DNA from: Salticus scenicus
Taxonomy: Eukaryota > Arthropoda > Arachnida > Araneae > Salticidae
NCBI GenBank assembly: GCA_963930645.1
Contig: OZ005653.1
Location: 116,938,259 to 117,002,258 of the forward strand
DNA: 64,000 nucleotides
Reading direction: 5' to 3'
Part shown: in pieces, positions 1 through 12,180 of the stretch
Layout: each line of letters begins with the position of its first letter
Position numbering within the stretch: the stretch's first letter is position 1
Made by a program: the position numbers and the translations under genes
Notes under the pieces: model-generated
What the model was told of the DNA's origin: nothing
The model's database searches: none
What the model saw: the letters and a program-made list of their open reading frames with translations, nothing else

Positions 1-640
1 AATATTTTCCAACTCACCATATTAATTGCCTTTTAAATATCCTTTTGTATGCAATTATTGTTTTCCAGTCAATAGTTGAATATGCCAAGTTTTCGTAAAA
101 GTCTACCTCAAAATTGGTTCTTACGATTTTCTTGAAAAATTGCTACATAAACCCATTTTAGATATCCTTTCTCGTGTATTACGTTGTTATTACAGGAAAG
201 TTCACAGTCATCGTGATTAGGAATGTCAGTTTTAAATCTCGAAATTGGTGTTTCAAAAAATAGCTCTACCATTTTTCTGTTTCTTTTCTTTTTCTTATTT
301 TTAACTCGCTTTTTAAACTCTATTTTATATGGCTTTACACATGTACCAGTTTTACCTAACCAGAAAAATTTTTAGTTGTCTACTTTGTTAATACAATTTT
401 ATATCTTCTGATCATATTACCTCCCAAAAGTGCATATAATATGTTTAATAGTGGATAAGGAAAATCGTACGGCTGTTTTACACCAGATTTTTTTGCTATG
501 AATTGAAAATATTTTACCACTTATTTCAATTCACATTCCAAAGCTAAATTATTATCCATAATACTATAAATCGTGTTTAATATATGACATATTTTAAGCA
601 TTTCATTTTAATTGGACATGTCCGTTTCGTAACTTCTCAA
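1..640. other. AT-rich sequence, nothing recognised
   Basis: This stretch has high A+T content and short A and T runs. I see no open frame of interest, no inverted repeat ends and no similarity to other parts of the window. Confidence 0.6.
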
Positions 641-645
641 AGCGC

Positions 646-724
646 ACACGCACATAGTTACACACGCACACACACATACGCGTGCACACACACACACACA
701 GATATATATATATATATATATATG
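646..724. repeat. CA/TA compound microsatellite
   Basis: Irregular CA-rich repeats run into a pure TA array that ends exactly at the left terminus of the inverted-repeat element starting at 725. Confidence 0.9.
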
Positions 725-1203
725 CTGATGTTCAAAATTTAAGCAACAACACGTTTTCTCGTTTTCTTCTTTTGCGCATACTTTTTAAACAAATAAACAT
801 ATGAACATAAAACTTGGATGGCATGTTCGTTATCATATCATTAACCGAATTTTATATAACTTTAACATAAGTAATAATTTTTAAGCTAATAAATATGCAT
901 TTTTACTGAAAAATAAGCTTTGGAAAAAGTAAAAAATTCCAACAAATTTAGAAAAGAAAACTTAATGAAAAATTTTCATAACGTTACAGATAGGTGAAGA
1001 TGCACATGTATTCATGTTTTAGATTACAACCGGACCTTTTTACCTGTATTCTCTTTTCTGTTTCTTCTTTTTTCTTCTTTTTTTCACGTGTGAATGACGT
1101 TTTAAAAAATATACATGCAAACATGAAAATTGAATGATATGTTCATTATAAACTATTTATTAACATTTTTATTATTCTGGTGATGCTCATAGTTTACGAA
1201 CTA

Positions 1204-1235
<32 letters not shown>

Positions 1236-1847
1236 CTTAAGTCTATTATAAAAGTAAAAGAAAAGTTAATACAGAAAGAAAAATTGAGATTTAGAGTAAC
1301 ATTTCAAGGCATGTGCGTCTTTATCTATCTGTAATGCACCACTTTTCATTAACCCCTTAAACTGAAATGACGAGTCCAGCTCGTCATGAATTTCCCGACA
1401 CTAATTATGTTCTTTTATGTATATATAACAATAAACATTCATATAAATGTGTGAAACAAATATTATTTTTAATAATAACAAATTATTTGAGAAAAAACCC
1501 TTAAGTTTCTATATCAATCCCTCCTCTTAAAACTAAGAAAATTAAATTGTCTGCATGAGCAGTGCTGACTGAAAATAAATTGCCGTTCAAGAGATTATGT
1601 TTTCTTTTCAAAAATTGTTGATTTTTTTCCATTTTTCCAAAGCATACTTTTGAAAAAAAAAATGAATAAATGAATAATTATTAGTATAAAAATTATTACT
1701 CATGCTAAAATTATATAAAATTCAATTAATGGTATGATAACGAACATGCCATTTAAATTTCATGTTCATATTTTTATTTGTTTAAAAATTATGCGCAAAA
1801 GAAGAAAACGAGAAAACAGATTGTTGCTTAAATTTTGAACACCAGTG
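725..1847. mobile_element. Foldback MITE with about 150-bp terminal inverted repeats
   Basis: The left end (725 to about 870) is the reverse complement of the right end (about 1700 to 1847). Shared features are TTCAAAATTTAAGCAAC, an 'cgttttcttcttttgcgcat' block and a CATGTTCGTTATCAT block. Both ends sit inside TA microsatellites, which fits TA target choice by the Tc1/mariner superfamily. A more degenerate third copy of the arm lies at about 1040-1175. There is no coding potential, so it must have been moved in trans. Assignment to Tc1/mariner is inferred from structure only. Confidence 0.75.
1367..1387. other. Short perfect hairpin (8-bp stem) preceded by TTAACCCC
   Basis: ATGACGAG and CTCGTCAT form an 8-bp stem around a 5-nt loop, just after TTAACCCCTTAAACTG. 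The arrangement resembles one end of a piggyBac-type element, but no matching right end was found. Confidence 0.3.
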
Positions 1848-2330
1848 TATATATATATATATATCATATGGGTAACGTGTCGTTACACGTATCTTTATGA
1901 ACGAAGAAATCGTGCCAGATGTGTTTTTCCGAAAATATTAAACATCCAATGAAGTTGGGAGTTATGATCATTTATTTATTTTTAGTTCGAGTCAGCGGAG
2001 CTATACTAGTTGGCAGACAATTTAGCATAATGAAATCCGTTAATTTCTAAAGAAACGAAAAATCTGTAAAACAGAGATTCGTTTAAGAGCATTTTAAAGG
2101 CAACCACTAGCTGTTCATCTTGTGTTGTCTGATTGTAATTTACAATTTCTGCCGATATTAATGTCATGACAAAAGTAAAACTGTAGTTTTATTTGTCTAG
2201 TAATAAATTTATTTATAGGCTGTGTTAAGTTGCCACAGATATGCTCTGTTTTTATATTTTTGCAGGGAAAAACGTAGTTATGTCTTGTTGTGCTTAGCTT
2301 GTAAGATTAATTTAGAAACTCAGTTCATGA
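1848..2330. other. TA run then unannotated AT-rich DNA
   Basis: A short TA array is followed by sequence with no recognised repeat or coding signal. Confidence 0.5.
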
Positions 2331-2439
2331 TTTCCAGTATTGTATTAAAAAAGGGTATGCGGAAAAGTTAAGATACGAGGCAAAAGGAAAATTCTTTTGA
2401 CAATTAATTAAATCAATAATTATTCCATTTGTCATTTTA

Positions 2440-2558
2440 CTTTTAAACTATTACCGCCCATTGGGTGCCCTTTCACAAATAATTATGGATTCGGCGATCC
2501 CCCTGCCAATGCTTAGTCGCAAGTGTCGCGCCACTAAAAAAAAAAAAAAAAAAAAAAC
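2440..2558 (+). repeat. Possible poly(A)-tailed retroposon fragment
   Basis: A short segment with clearly higher G+C than its surroundings (2449-2536) ends directly in a run of about 22 A. The layout fits the 3' end of a retroposed RNA. No tRNA-like promoter boxes or target duplication were identified, so the family is unknown. Confidence 0.35.
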
Positions 2559-2749
2559 TTTAAGTTATTTATTATACTTCACGAATAAGGCCTTTTCAAT
2601 TCCAATAATATCGTATGTTTGAAGCATATTAAGCATCCTATATTTGACAGTTCGTATTCAACTAGTAATCTCCACTAGAGTATCCCGATTAATGTTCATG
2701 TTGATCACCCCTTTGAATTATGACATTTTATTCGTTTCTAAAGTTGTGT

Positions 2750-2797
2750 ACTTACACTATAGTGTACTCTTAATGTGTGTAGTAAAACTTTTTAATT

Positions 2798-2828
<31 letters not shown>

Positions 2829-3441
2829 GAATTGAGATTTGACTTTTAAAAAGTTTACTTTTGACCAGTAAAATAATATTTTAACTTTTTTTTCCCTTAT
2901 ACTTTGTAAAAGACGAAAGAAAGTTCACAGTTATCAATGTACAAATTTATTGTAATTTTAACTTTTCAAGTGGTAGCCTGATTTCAAGTGGCTCCGCTCT
3001 TCATTAATAAACATGATTAAGGCACTTATATATATATATATATATATATACATAAGAAGAAATATTAAAGCGATCTGTAGAAACTGCTCTCAAGCAAAGT
3101 TATTGTATAGATCATGTTTAAAGAAGTTTAGATATGTAACAAAAAAAAAAAAAAAAAAAAAAATTTGCAATATTGATATATTTTTGAAATTCTCAGCAAA
3201 GTTAAAAAAAAAAAAAAAAAAAAAAAGCTGTTTTTTGATTATAACTGTATGCTATATCCCCCTACTAAAATATATGAAGACTACTACTTTTATAAAATAA
3301 TGTTCTAAGTTTTTACTCTATCAGGTGGATTATTCTGTGGATTTAACAATATTTATTTCATAATAATTTAAATTTTTATACCCCACTCATTGATGCTTTA
3401 ATTTAAATTATATAAAGTATCAGTGAGTATATATATATAAA
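2750..3441. repeat. Dispersed repeat family D, copy 1, left part
   Basis: This aligns with 9040-10390. Shared landmarks are the GTAGTAAAAC opening, a 'cacagttatcaa' block, a block around 3090-3140 and the 'atatttatttcataataat' block before a TA array. Long A runs at 3141-3163 and 3205-3225 are specific to this copy. The Helitron at 3442 interrupts it. The open frame within it is a by-product of TA and A repeats. Confidence 0.6.
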
Positions 3442-5657
3442 CTAGCAGACCTGGCCACGCGTTGCTGTGACTAAGTTATACGTTGAATTATACGGCTGTA
3501 AACTATTTAGTACAGTCAAATTATTATTTACGAACAAAGACGAAAACGTTGTAGCCGATGTAAAAACCCACAGGGTTGAGATTTGAAACTTAGGTCAAAA
3601 TTTGGAAACGATTGATAAAAATTTTCGTAGTGTTGATATTAAGGACAAATTAATTTTATTGTAGGGTCCTATAAATTTTAATGGAGAAGTGATATATATT
3701 ATTTCTAATGCTACTTTGGATAAAATTGCTAAAATGACTAATATATAAATTAAATTCTATTAAAATTCTATTAAAATAAAAGTATAAAAGAAACAGACGA
3801 TTTTAAAATCAATTTTTGTGGAGGAGTGAAATATAATATATGCTATAATGGATAATTTTGCTATAAAATGACCTCATCATTTTAAATATTTTAAAGAGGG
3901 CAACAGCTGTAGTTATAAAAAGGAAAACAATAAGGCTAAACCAGAAAAATAAGTAAATTTGATAAATATTTTAAAACTTTAAAATTGGAAATCTTATGAA
4001 ATATTGGACATTTAAAGTAAATACATGTATCATTTTAAATAGAAAAAGATTTTGGAAAAGTTTAGTGTATTTTAACGAAGTGATGAGAAGTTTTTGAGTA
4101 TGTTAAAATTTTAATAGTAAATTCAAGTTAATAAAGATGGGAAACATTGAGGATTAAGATAAGAATAATTATAAGATAAAAAAAAAAAAAAAAAAAACTT
4201 TTATATACCATGCTTTTAAATTTTAATATACTAATAATATACTAATTAAAAGGAAAATGATAAATATTCTATCATAGTTTGAAGTCAAATTTGTTTTCAA
4301 ATGTCTAAATAAAATATCTGATGTAAGATACTAATATTTTGCAGCGGAATAGATTTCATTTCTGTCATCCTTGGCGAAAAAAAAAAGAGTATCGCCAAAT
4401 TATCTGGCGAAAATATTTAATTCCTTTCAAAAATCATGGTTATTTTAACAACTTATATTAAAAGAGTAATGAATAATATGAAACAATATTTCGTACAATA
4501 CATATTACATGTCATACATACGTACAATGAATAATACATATTACATTTCGTACAATGCATACATCTGGCATGTATATTTTCGTGTTACGCTTTTGATTTC
4601 CAAATAATAATATTAATAATAAAAAAAGCTAAGGGCGACAGAGTTTTGAAATTTAAAATTAAAATTTTGTCAATTTGACAGCAAAATAATTCAATCTAAC
4701 ACCCGCGATAACTAATACATACCTATACCCAAATATAAGGATTAAAATCGGGAAATAAATTTCCTCGATTTTTAATAATTTCTTACAAAAAATCCAGTGG
4801 GCAATTAACATAGGAAATCTTTTTCTTGGCTGCACAGACGGTCAGTGAGTCACACTTCGCTTGCGTATAGAACTCATAGATATAGTATAGCATATATAGA
4901 ATAGAGTGATCATTGGAGAGAAAAAAGTTATTCCTTTTCATTTGGGAAAAGACGACGTTTTTACCAAAATATGGCCGTCTTTCCCCGAGTGAATACACAC
5001 GGGAATACATACTAATAATTTAGCAAAGAAAATTTATGAATAATTTATTTGCTAAAGGGGAATGGAAGACTCCAGATACAGTTTCAAATTCATATTTCTT
5101 TCTTTCTTTTCTTTTTTTTTTTTTTCAATACCACTTAATGGCTGTTTCCAAAGCTTTTATTTGTTTTTTTTTTTTTTCGGCATCAAAAATCTTTGTACGA
5201 TAACATGGGGATGAGAGATCTATATATATTACTATATCTATGATAGAACTACATTAGCACTTTATCAATGTGTATAAAATCTTTAAATTGATTATGACGT
5301 CAATTTTCGTGAGATGCATAATTTAACTTTTTATAATTTTTTAACGTTCACGTTTGATTAAATGTATTTATTTTTATGTCGAAAGAAAATGAACTCGTTT
5401 TTTTTTTTTTTTTTTTTTGGCAACAATTAAATTAATGGAACTCACAGATATTTTGGAGCAACTTTAATAAAGGTCTATAATTAACAAATAATTGCAATAA
5501 AACAATATTGTGACAATAAATTGAGATAAAAACTATCCTATCTCTCAAGTTGGACCAAACTGCACACAGTGTGCAAAATTTCATTAAAATCGGTTCCTTA
5601 GTTTAGGAGTTTACCCCGGACAAACATCGTGACACGTAATTTATATATATATACAGA
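3442..5657 (-). mobile_element. Non-autonomous Helitron, copy 1
   Basis: On the minus strand the element begins with TC at 5657 and ends with CTAG at 3442. It lies between A (3441) and T (5658), as expected for Helitron insertion between A and T. A GC-rich inverted motif (GCAACGCGTGGC) precedes the CTAG end. The 5' region resembles the conserved 5' ends of Helitrons known from other arthropods (ATTACGTGTCACGATGTTTG, then TTTGGTCCAACTTGAGAGAT). A near-identical copy lies at 14031-16396. There is no Rep/helicase frame, so it needs an autonomous partner. Confidence 0.85.
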
Positions 5658-5698
5658 TATATAATATAATGCATTCAATATACATATATATGTATATA

Positions 5699-5757
<59 letters not shown>
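5658..5757. repeat. TA/CA compound microsatellite
   Basis: Long TA arrays pass into a pure CA array next to a pogo-like end. Confidence 0.9.
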
Positions 5758-6122
5758 TAAAGCCTTGCTTATTCGAAGTAAAGTAGAACGAGGGTACCTT
5801 GGATAATCGAAAACTCGGATAACACGGACCTTATTGTAAATCGAGGGGGAAATGTACAGTAAGTTTAAAATGAATGAAAAAGTAATCAATGAAGTAAAAG
5901 AATGCATCTAATGTATATTTTAATACAGTCAGTTACAAATGCAAAAGAATACACCGATACATATATTATACAATACAGTACTGTATAGTAAAATTTGTGA
6001 AAATTATCCACGACATTTGTCACGGGCCACGCCTCCTGGCCTGTTCGAGACTATTTCGGTCAAGACGAGACTCGGATCAGGTGCTCGGATTAGTCGGGGC
6101 TCCTATAACTGAGACTCTTCTG
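5754..6122. mobile_element. pogo/Tigger-like MITE remnant
   Basis: The ends are diverged inverted repeats. The right end read inward gives CAGAAGAGTCTCAGTTATAG and GACTAATCCGAGCACC. The left end carries TTGCTTATTCGAAG followed by CTCGGATAAC. The AGTCTC..TTATNCGA..CTCGGATAA pattern is typical of pogo/Tigger termini, and TA follows the right end. No transposase frame remains. Confidence 0.5.
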
Positions 6123-6334
6123 TATATATATATAGTTTTGAAAATACGTTAAGAGTTTAAGATAAGTGGGCGTGGTTAACAAGAAGAAAAAACGTTAATA
6201 AACATAAAAACAACGAATTAAAGTATCCAAAAACATTTTTAAAGATAACACTCCATGTGAAAAATATGGAGTATAATATTTTACTATACAGCACTGTATT
6301 ATATAATTTATGTATCTATGTATAAAATATATCC

Positions 6335-6377
<43 letters not shown>

Positions 6378-6551
6378 GAGATAATAATACACAATATATA
6401 TATATATATATATACTGTGCAGAATGTAAAACAAACATGCATGCCAAACAAAATTACAAATTACTTGTTCGTAATATTGTTGTTTAAATAACAGAGAAAT
6501 TTCTTTTATGAACAATGAAGTGATAAACTGGTCAAATTCATATTTTGCATA
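6123..6551. repeat. TA microsatellites in AT-rich DNA
   Basis: Two TA arrays (about 6338-6374 and 6396-6415) lie in AT-rich sequence. Minus-strand open frames here are translated TA repeat and not genes. Confidence 0.7.
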
Positions 6552-7503
6552 CAGAGGCTGTTCGCACATCTTTTAGACGATTTTATTTCGCAGTTAGAAA
6601 AAATCGTTTGCATGGAGAATTTTATTTTCACAACAGTTATATTTTTGGAAGTTTTAATTATCTTCTGATATTTAGAATTTTTGTTTAGATGCAAAAATGC
6701 GCTTTTAAAATGGCAGTGGATGGAAGGATAGGTTTCCGATCTTTCCAAAGATAGTTTTTAGTGAGATCTTTATGAAAAGCATTTATCAGGAGAAAAATGG
6801 AAAAATGTTGCAACAACAGATGAATCTTGGGTCTATTTAAGTGGTTGCAATAGAAAAAGGTCAATTTATTATCACAAAAGTGGAGAAAAAAAATTTGCTA
6901 CATGGCTCAAAGCATCAAAAGAAAGTTTTTCTAAAGGATTTATGATTGCCACTGGTTTTTCATACAAGCGCAAGATAAAAGCAAAAAAAATGTGACAAAA
7001 ATGTCAAAATCAACTCTAAATACGCTCAAGAACATATTTTAATTCCAATATTTAAAAATGAAAACCCAGATCTTTATCCACAATGCTATCAATCCGTTGA
7101 ACTGTATCAAGACAAAACAAGCAGCCACACATCACAATCCGCAATTGCTTTTCTAGAAAAAAATGGAACAAAAAATGGGAATTAAAACCATACCCTTCAC
7201 TGACATTCCTGCTAAATCTTCTGATGTATCACTGTTGGATTTTTGTGTTTTTCGACTCTTAAAGTCAACATTATCCAAACACCGAGCTACAACGCATTGT
7301 GGACTCTGGAAAGCCGTTCAAGAGGAGTAGAAAAATATACCTCTTCCGATATTATAAAAAGCATTATTATCATGGAAATTACGATGTAGAATGATAGTTA
7401 AGAACAAGGGCTATCAAACTGAACAAATAAAACTCGAAATATGAGTGACATTGCTGCAGTACACTCCATCAAAATCGTCTAAAAAATGTGCGAACAGCCT
7501 CTG
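6552..7503 (+). mobile_element. mariner-like element, internally deleted
   Basis: Terminal inverted repeats begin CAGAGGCTGTTCGCACAT and extend about 30 bp (AGACGATTT on the inner side). They are flanked by TA at 6550-6551 and 7504-7505. At 952 bp it is shorter than the usual 1.3 kb because the 5' part of the transposase is missing. The transposase remnant is listed separately. Confidence 0.85.
6770..7430 (+). pseudogene. Decayed mariner-family transposase, DD41D-type spacing
   Basis: This is a remnant of a DDE/D transposase that would cut and paste the surrounding element. Plus-strand reading shows TTDESWVYL (first Asp codon 6819-6821), then YQDKTSSH (second Asp 7111-7113), then PAKSSDVSLLDFCVF (third Asp 7238-7240). 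Only one extra base separates the last two blocks. Correcting for it leaves 41 residues between the second and third Asp, against 34 in classical mariners. The N-terminal helix-turn-helix half is gone and there is at least one more frame change between the first two Asp, so no active enzyme is possible. The DD41D (rosa-like) assignment rests on this count and the DVS-x2-DFC context. Confidence 0.7.
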
Positions 7504-7554
7504 TATATATAATAATAAAAAGTTCCATATTATAAAGCGACTGATTCAGTCGAC

Positions 7555-7821
7555 TGAGTGAAAATATAAAAGCTAATTGCTATCTGAGACGATTAAAAAT
7601 TTATAATTAAAATATATATATTTCTTTGAAATATATTACATAATTTATTATAAAAAATTATAATATATTTCTTTCAAATATATTATTCTTTGATTTTGCT
7701 TTTGTACTGAACTTAGACCAAAAAAAAAAAAAAAAAAACTATCATTTAGTAGAAAATATTATTAAATCATGAGATCCATTTTATTTTTATTTATTTATTT
7801 ATTTATTTTTATCTTTATTTT

Positions 7822-7858
<37 letters not shown>

Positions 7859-8410
7859 TCTTTATTTTTTATTTATTTATTTATTTATTATTTATTTGTT
7901 TATTTTTATTATTTATTTATTTATTTTTGCTTTCTATAAACAAAAGCATTCCAAACTGATTATATAAATTTAAATAAACTTTGAATACTGTAACAAGAAT
8001 ATAATTTATTTATTTATACTTATTTGAACTTGCGTCGAAATCGTGCCATCTATTAACAAACCAAGATTTATCATAAAATAATGATAGTTTTCTCTAAATA
8101 CATTACTGAAATCTAAAACTTCTTTTGAAATCAGATCTAGGAAGGTATATTACACTTTTTCTATATTTACATGTAAAATCTTTTCAAATACCAACTTTTC
8201 AATAAAATTTGTATTACGCATGGCGATAAATATGGCTTTTTTCCTGCATGAAAAAAGAAGCACTAAAACATAACATAAGATCAGGGATATATTTTTTTTT
8301 TTTTCGATGAAATATTTAACAGCTTTGCCAGACTTATCTACGTGAAGCACTGTACAGAAGCATCTGACAGAAAAAAAAAAAGGACAAATAAGAATAGATT
8401 TGTGTGAGAT
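7555..8410. repeat. Dispersed repeat family D, copy 1, right part
   Basis: This aligns with 10930-11680 and 22690-23380. Shared blocks include 'accaacttttcaataaa', 'tttgtattacg', 'atggcgataa', 'taaaacataacat' and 'ttaccagacttatcta' variants. It contains a TTTA tetranucleotide array. No coding capacity is conserved between copies, so the open frames inside are not supported. Confidence 0.65.
7780..7930. repeat. TTTA tetranucleotide microsatellite
   Basis: About 150 bp of imperfect ATTT repeat. Confidence 0.9.
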
Positions 8411-8490
8411 ATGGGGGTATGTAATCTTCGAGCCATCTATGAATTTTAGGAACCATTTTCAAAACAAATCTTTTATTTTTCCATTCCAGT

Positions 8491-8915
8491 CAGTGATACC
8501 AGATGGTCGAAAATTATTTCCCCAAACAGGTCATCAAATTTCCCCAAATCAGGATTTTTTTTTTCGAAAAAATCCCCAACTTGATTTCTACTAAAAAAAG
8601 AAAATAAAAATTTTTTCAAAAAAAAAAAAAAAAACATCAAGCAGATTTAAGTGGATTTAAGCTCAGATTTTTTCCCCAAATAAAGGCAATTTTTAAAAAA
8701 ATCCCCAAGTAACAATAAAACTATTGAAAATCCCTGGTCGTAGGGATAAATCATTACGTTGCCAACATTGACAGAAAGTTGAACTCCCCAGATTTGTCCC
8801 CAAAAATTTTAGAATTCCCCAAAAAAGTCCCCACAAACATTTGGTCCCCAAAATTGTCCCCAGAAGCCTCAAAAATCCCCAAAATGGGGACAAAATCCCC
8901 AATCTGGCATCACTG
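8491..8915. mobile_element. hAT MITE rich in TCCCCA motifs
   Basis: Ends are inverted repeats CAGTGATACCAGAT (left) and ATCTGGCATCACTG (right). They are flanked by an 8-bp target duplication, ATTCCAGT at 8483-8490 and ATTCCAAT at 8916-8923, one mismatch. The CAG start and 8-bp duplication are hAT hallmarks. The interior repeats TCCCCA/TTCCCCAAA many times on the plus strand, with GGGGA mirrored near the right end. No transposase is present. Confidence 0.85.
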
Positions 8916-8923
8916 ATTCCAAT

Positions 8924-9455
8924 CAAAAGATGAAAGTAGCAGACGATTATTCTAAAATTGCCAAATTTTTATCTCAAACTGCACAAGAGAAAAATGAATT
9001 ATAAAATCATTTCCTTAAAGTGTGAACAACCTTCTTTATGTCTACTTTAATGTATATGTAGTAAAACATTTTAGTGTAGTTTTAAAAAAGTAACGAACTT
9101 AAAAATGACATTTTTAAAAGATAATTTTTTTTAACTTTTTATTCCTCTTTAAAAAACAACAGAGAGAGCACAGTTATCAACGTATGAAACATTATTTTTC
9201 ATTACAATTATAATCTTCCTTCAAATAATGTGATTACTGCATGTTCTACATGAAAGTTAGCATCTACTTTTTCACATAGTTAATGTTAAAAATCAAATTA
9301 TTCGATCACTTTAATTTTAAATCTATGTATGAATTTGTGTACAACATTGCTTTTCAAAACTGTACTATTTATTCTTAATTTGTAAAAACAAATTATTATT
9401 ATAAAATATTTAATATTAACTTAGTCATGTTACTTATTTATAATTTTAAATATGG

Positions 9456-9497
<42 letters not shown>

Positions 9498-10382
9498 GAA
9501 TTTTAAAAATGTACTTTTTAAATGAAATAAATTCATCACAAAAACAGAGATAAGGTATAAACTGATTAAGTAAAATGCAAAATTTTTAAAGTAAATGAAG
9601 CTTTTAATTCAACAATTTCATTTTTTTTTTCTAACCAACAGTCCTAGTTGCTGTGCGAAATTTCAAATAATTTTGTCGCATTAATAAGTTTTTTTATTTT
9701 AAGTAATTTCCGAAAAATTAAAACTAAAAATTGTCTTCATGAGTATCTGTTTCCAAGGCACGTTCATTCGCCGTAAATTTAATCTCCAATATGTGTCGAA
9801 TCTTAAAGAATGAAAAATTAGCATCGACAGAAATATTTCTTGTATAAAGAACTTTCTAGATAATCAAAACTTTTAATTAATTAATTTAATTTTTATTTTT
9901 ATTTTAAGCATTTTGTATCAGAAAATGTTCGGTATAAGATTGCCTTTTCCTCTTAGAGAATATTTATTTATAATGAATTTCGTATTAAAAGGTGATACAC
10001 AAAATTAATTTTGATAAATCTCTTTCTGAATTTAGAAAAAAAACAAACAAATAACCAATAAAAAATGTGCATGAAAAGAAACTTTTAAACAGTCTGTAAT
10101 AAATATAAAAACTGTCCTTAAGCAATATTATTATACAAAACTTGATTTAAAGAGGTTTCAGAATCCATCAAAGAAAAATATTTATGCAATAATATTTTCT
10201 TTATACATCAGCATACTTTAAAATAATCTTTGTTTATATTTATAACTGTATGATAAATTACTCTTTTAAAATATAAAAATCGGATTTCAGTCTAGCAACT
10301 AGATTCTTCTACCGATTTGATAATATTTATTTAATAATAATCAAAATTTATATATTCACCCACTGACACATTAATATAAATT
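8924..10382. repeat. Dispersed repeat family D, copy 2, left part
   Basis: The part from about 9040 aligns with 2750-3441 and is longer, lacking the long A runs. An ATT array sits at about 9459-9497. No gene is seen. The unit continues at 10860 after a microsatellite and a SINE. Confidence 0.6.
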
Positions 10383-10448
10383 ATATATATATATCATATA
10401 TCATATATATATATCATATATCATATATATATATCATATATATATATA
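10383..10448. repeat. TA array with CATATAT interruptions
   Basis: Short TA runs are separated by regular 'catatat' steps directly before the SINE. A similar run (10843-10861) follows it, suggesting the SINE landed in the array. Confidence 0.85.
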
Positions 10449-10842
10449 GGCCGCGGTAGCCTGGTTGGTAAGAGCAGCGAGTTCGTGATCGAAAGATTGC
10501 GGGTTCGGTCCTCGAGCCGGCCGAAGACCGTCGTGTACGCTAATGGCGACTGGTGCACGTTAAATTCCGTCGTGGTCGCAAAGTCCTCCAAGTTCCCATC
10601 AAAAATTATACCTCTGGGGGTACCGGATCATGGGTCTAACTCGCTCTGATCCGGATCAAAATTCGAGTTCGGCTGGTGCTGCCATCTTTCACCAGCTTAT
10701 GGAACTAGAAGTCGTACTTCCTCATTATGAGGCGTTCCTAATAACGGAAGACGCAACCATCTTGCCTTAAAAATCCGGTAGTTCCACTACCGGGGCTCGG
10801 AATTTCCGAGTGGCACACGACAACAACAACAACAACAACAAC
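10449..10842 (+). mobile_element. tRNA-derived SINE with CAA tail
   Basis: The 5' end resembles a tRNA gene. A box A-like GTAGCCTGGTTGG is followed about 45 bp later by a box B-like GGGTTCGGTCC, the internal RNA polymerase III promoter. Then comes a unique body of about 290 bp and a (CAA)n tail ending in TA repeat. G+C is far above the flanks. It encodes no protein and depends on a LINE. A diverged relative of its 5' body lies on the minus strand at about 45600-45757. Confidence 0.85.
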
Positions 10843-10859
10843 ATATATATATATATCAT

Positions 10860-11876
10860 ATATTTATCTTGCATTCTACAATTCTGTTACATTTTATTTA
10901 CAATATACATGACTATTTATATAAAAATGATTGTTTCAATAAATTTAATAGAAATATAAAAGCGAGATTATATTTAAGACAGATAAAAATTTATAATAAT
11001 AAAAGGGAAAGAAGGAAAAGAAAAGTTACTTTCACTTTTACCTTTACACTGAACAATTAAAAAAAAATCTTATAAAAAAAAAAAAAAAATGTATTTATTG
11101 TATTGGTTTTATTTATTTATTTATTTATTTATATTTTACTTTTATTTATTTAGTTTAGTTTTTTATAAACAAAAGCATGTCAAAATGATTATATAAATTA
11201 AAATCAACTTTGAATACTACAACAAAAATTAAATTTATTTATTTACACTGATTTAACTTGCAACAAAATCATGGCATTTATTCCAAACACATATTTATCA
11301 TAAAATAACGGTATTTTTTTTCTCTAAAAACATTACTGAATTTTAAAGCTTGTTTTGAAAACAAAGATCTTGGTAGGTATATTACGCTTTCTTTGTACTT
11401 ACATATAAAATATTTTGAAATTCCAACCTTTCAACACAATTTGCATTATGTATGGTGATAAGTATAAAAACATATTGCGAAAAATACACTTTTTTTTTTT
11501 CCTATGCGAGAAACGAATCACTAAAACATGACATAGGATCATGATTTTTTTTTTTTTTTTTTTTTAGTATAATATTTAGCGAATTTACCAGACTTATCTA
11601 GCAGAAACACTGAAAAGACAGAAAGGCGGGGGGAGGGGGGGAGAAACAGGAAAAGAAAAAGTAAGGGCGAATCACAGATTTGTGTGAGGCAAAAAAAGGT
11701 GCTGAAAGGCGTTTGTGAAATAGTTGATAAGTGGTTAAAAAGGCTTTTTAAAACTTCTTGTTTAAAAGCTAGAGAAAAACGGATAAACCATAAACATATA
11801 TTTCCTTATAACTTTGGACAAGATATCTCAAACCATAAAAAACTACACCAGATTAGATTGAATTTTATTATTATTA
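10860..11876. repeat. Dispersed repeat family D, copy 2, right part
   Basis: This aligns well with 22608-23480 from 'tttatcttgcattctac' onward and with 7555-8410. The last part (11798-11870, 'ccttataact' to 'gaattttattattatt') aligns with 26036-26105, where copy 3 resumes after an insertion. It ends at the Helitron terminus at 11877. Confidence 0.65.
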
Positions 11877-11958
11877 CTAGCAGGCTTTGTCCGCTTCGCT
11901 GGTTATTATATTAAAATGAATTCTCAAAATGCAATATCATTAATAATAAAAAAAGTCT

Positions 11959-11997
<39 letters not shown>

Positions 11998-12180
11998 AAA
12001 CCAGTCAAAATATAAGTTAAAGTTCCGGCTACCTTCGGTAGCGTTTACTCACTTGTCACGCGTAGAATCTGATGCCGAATCGCTACATGCCGAATCTGGA
12101 GCCCCAATGCCTTCGGCAGTGCCTTCCCTTCTTTTTACTCCCCCCCTCCTCGCGGGTAAAGTTGAAAGTTTTGCAAAATC
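11877..12180 (-). mobile_element. Helitron 3' end
   Basis: Minus strand ends AAGCGGACAAAGCCTGCTAG at 11877, followed by T. The end has a partial hairpin and the terminal CTAG expected of Helitrons. The same terminus type, on the plus strand, ends at 58609. The body contains a run of about 35 A (11960-11994) and small inverted motifs such as CTACCTTCGGTAG. Confidence 0.65.

Noticed and set aside
1350..1390. piggyBac element start (TTAACCCC)
   Set aside because: No inverted right end with GGGGTTAA was found nearby; kept only as a hairpin.
3013..3300. 95-residue open frame
   Set aside because: It translates TA and A repeats (YIYIYI, KKKKKK) within a dispersed repeat.
4783..5010. 75-residue minus frame in Helitron copy 1
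   Set aside because: The matching place in copy 2 carries base changes and no recognised domain, so it is non-coding Helitron interior.
10449..10515. tRNA gene
   Set aside because: Box A and box B are tRNA-like but it continues into a 3' body and CAA tail, so it is a SINE head.
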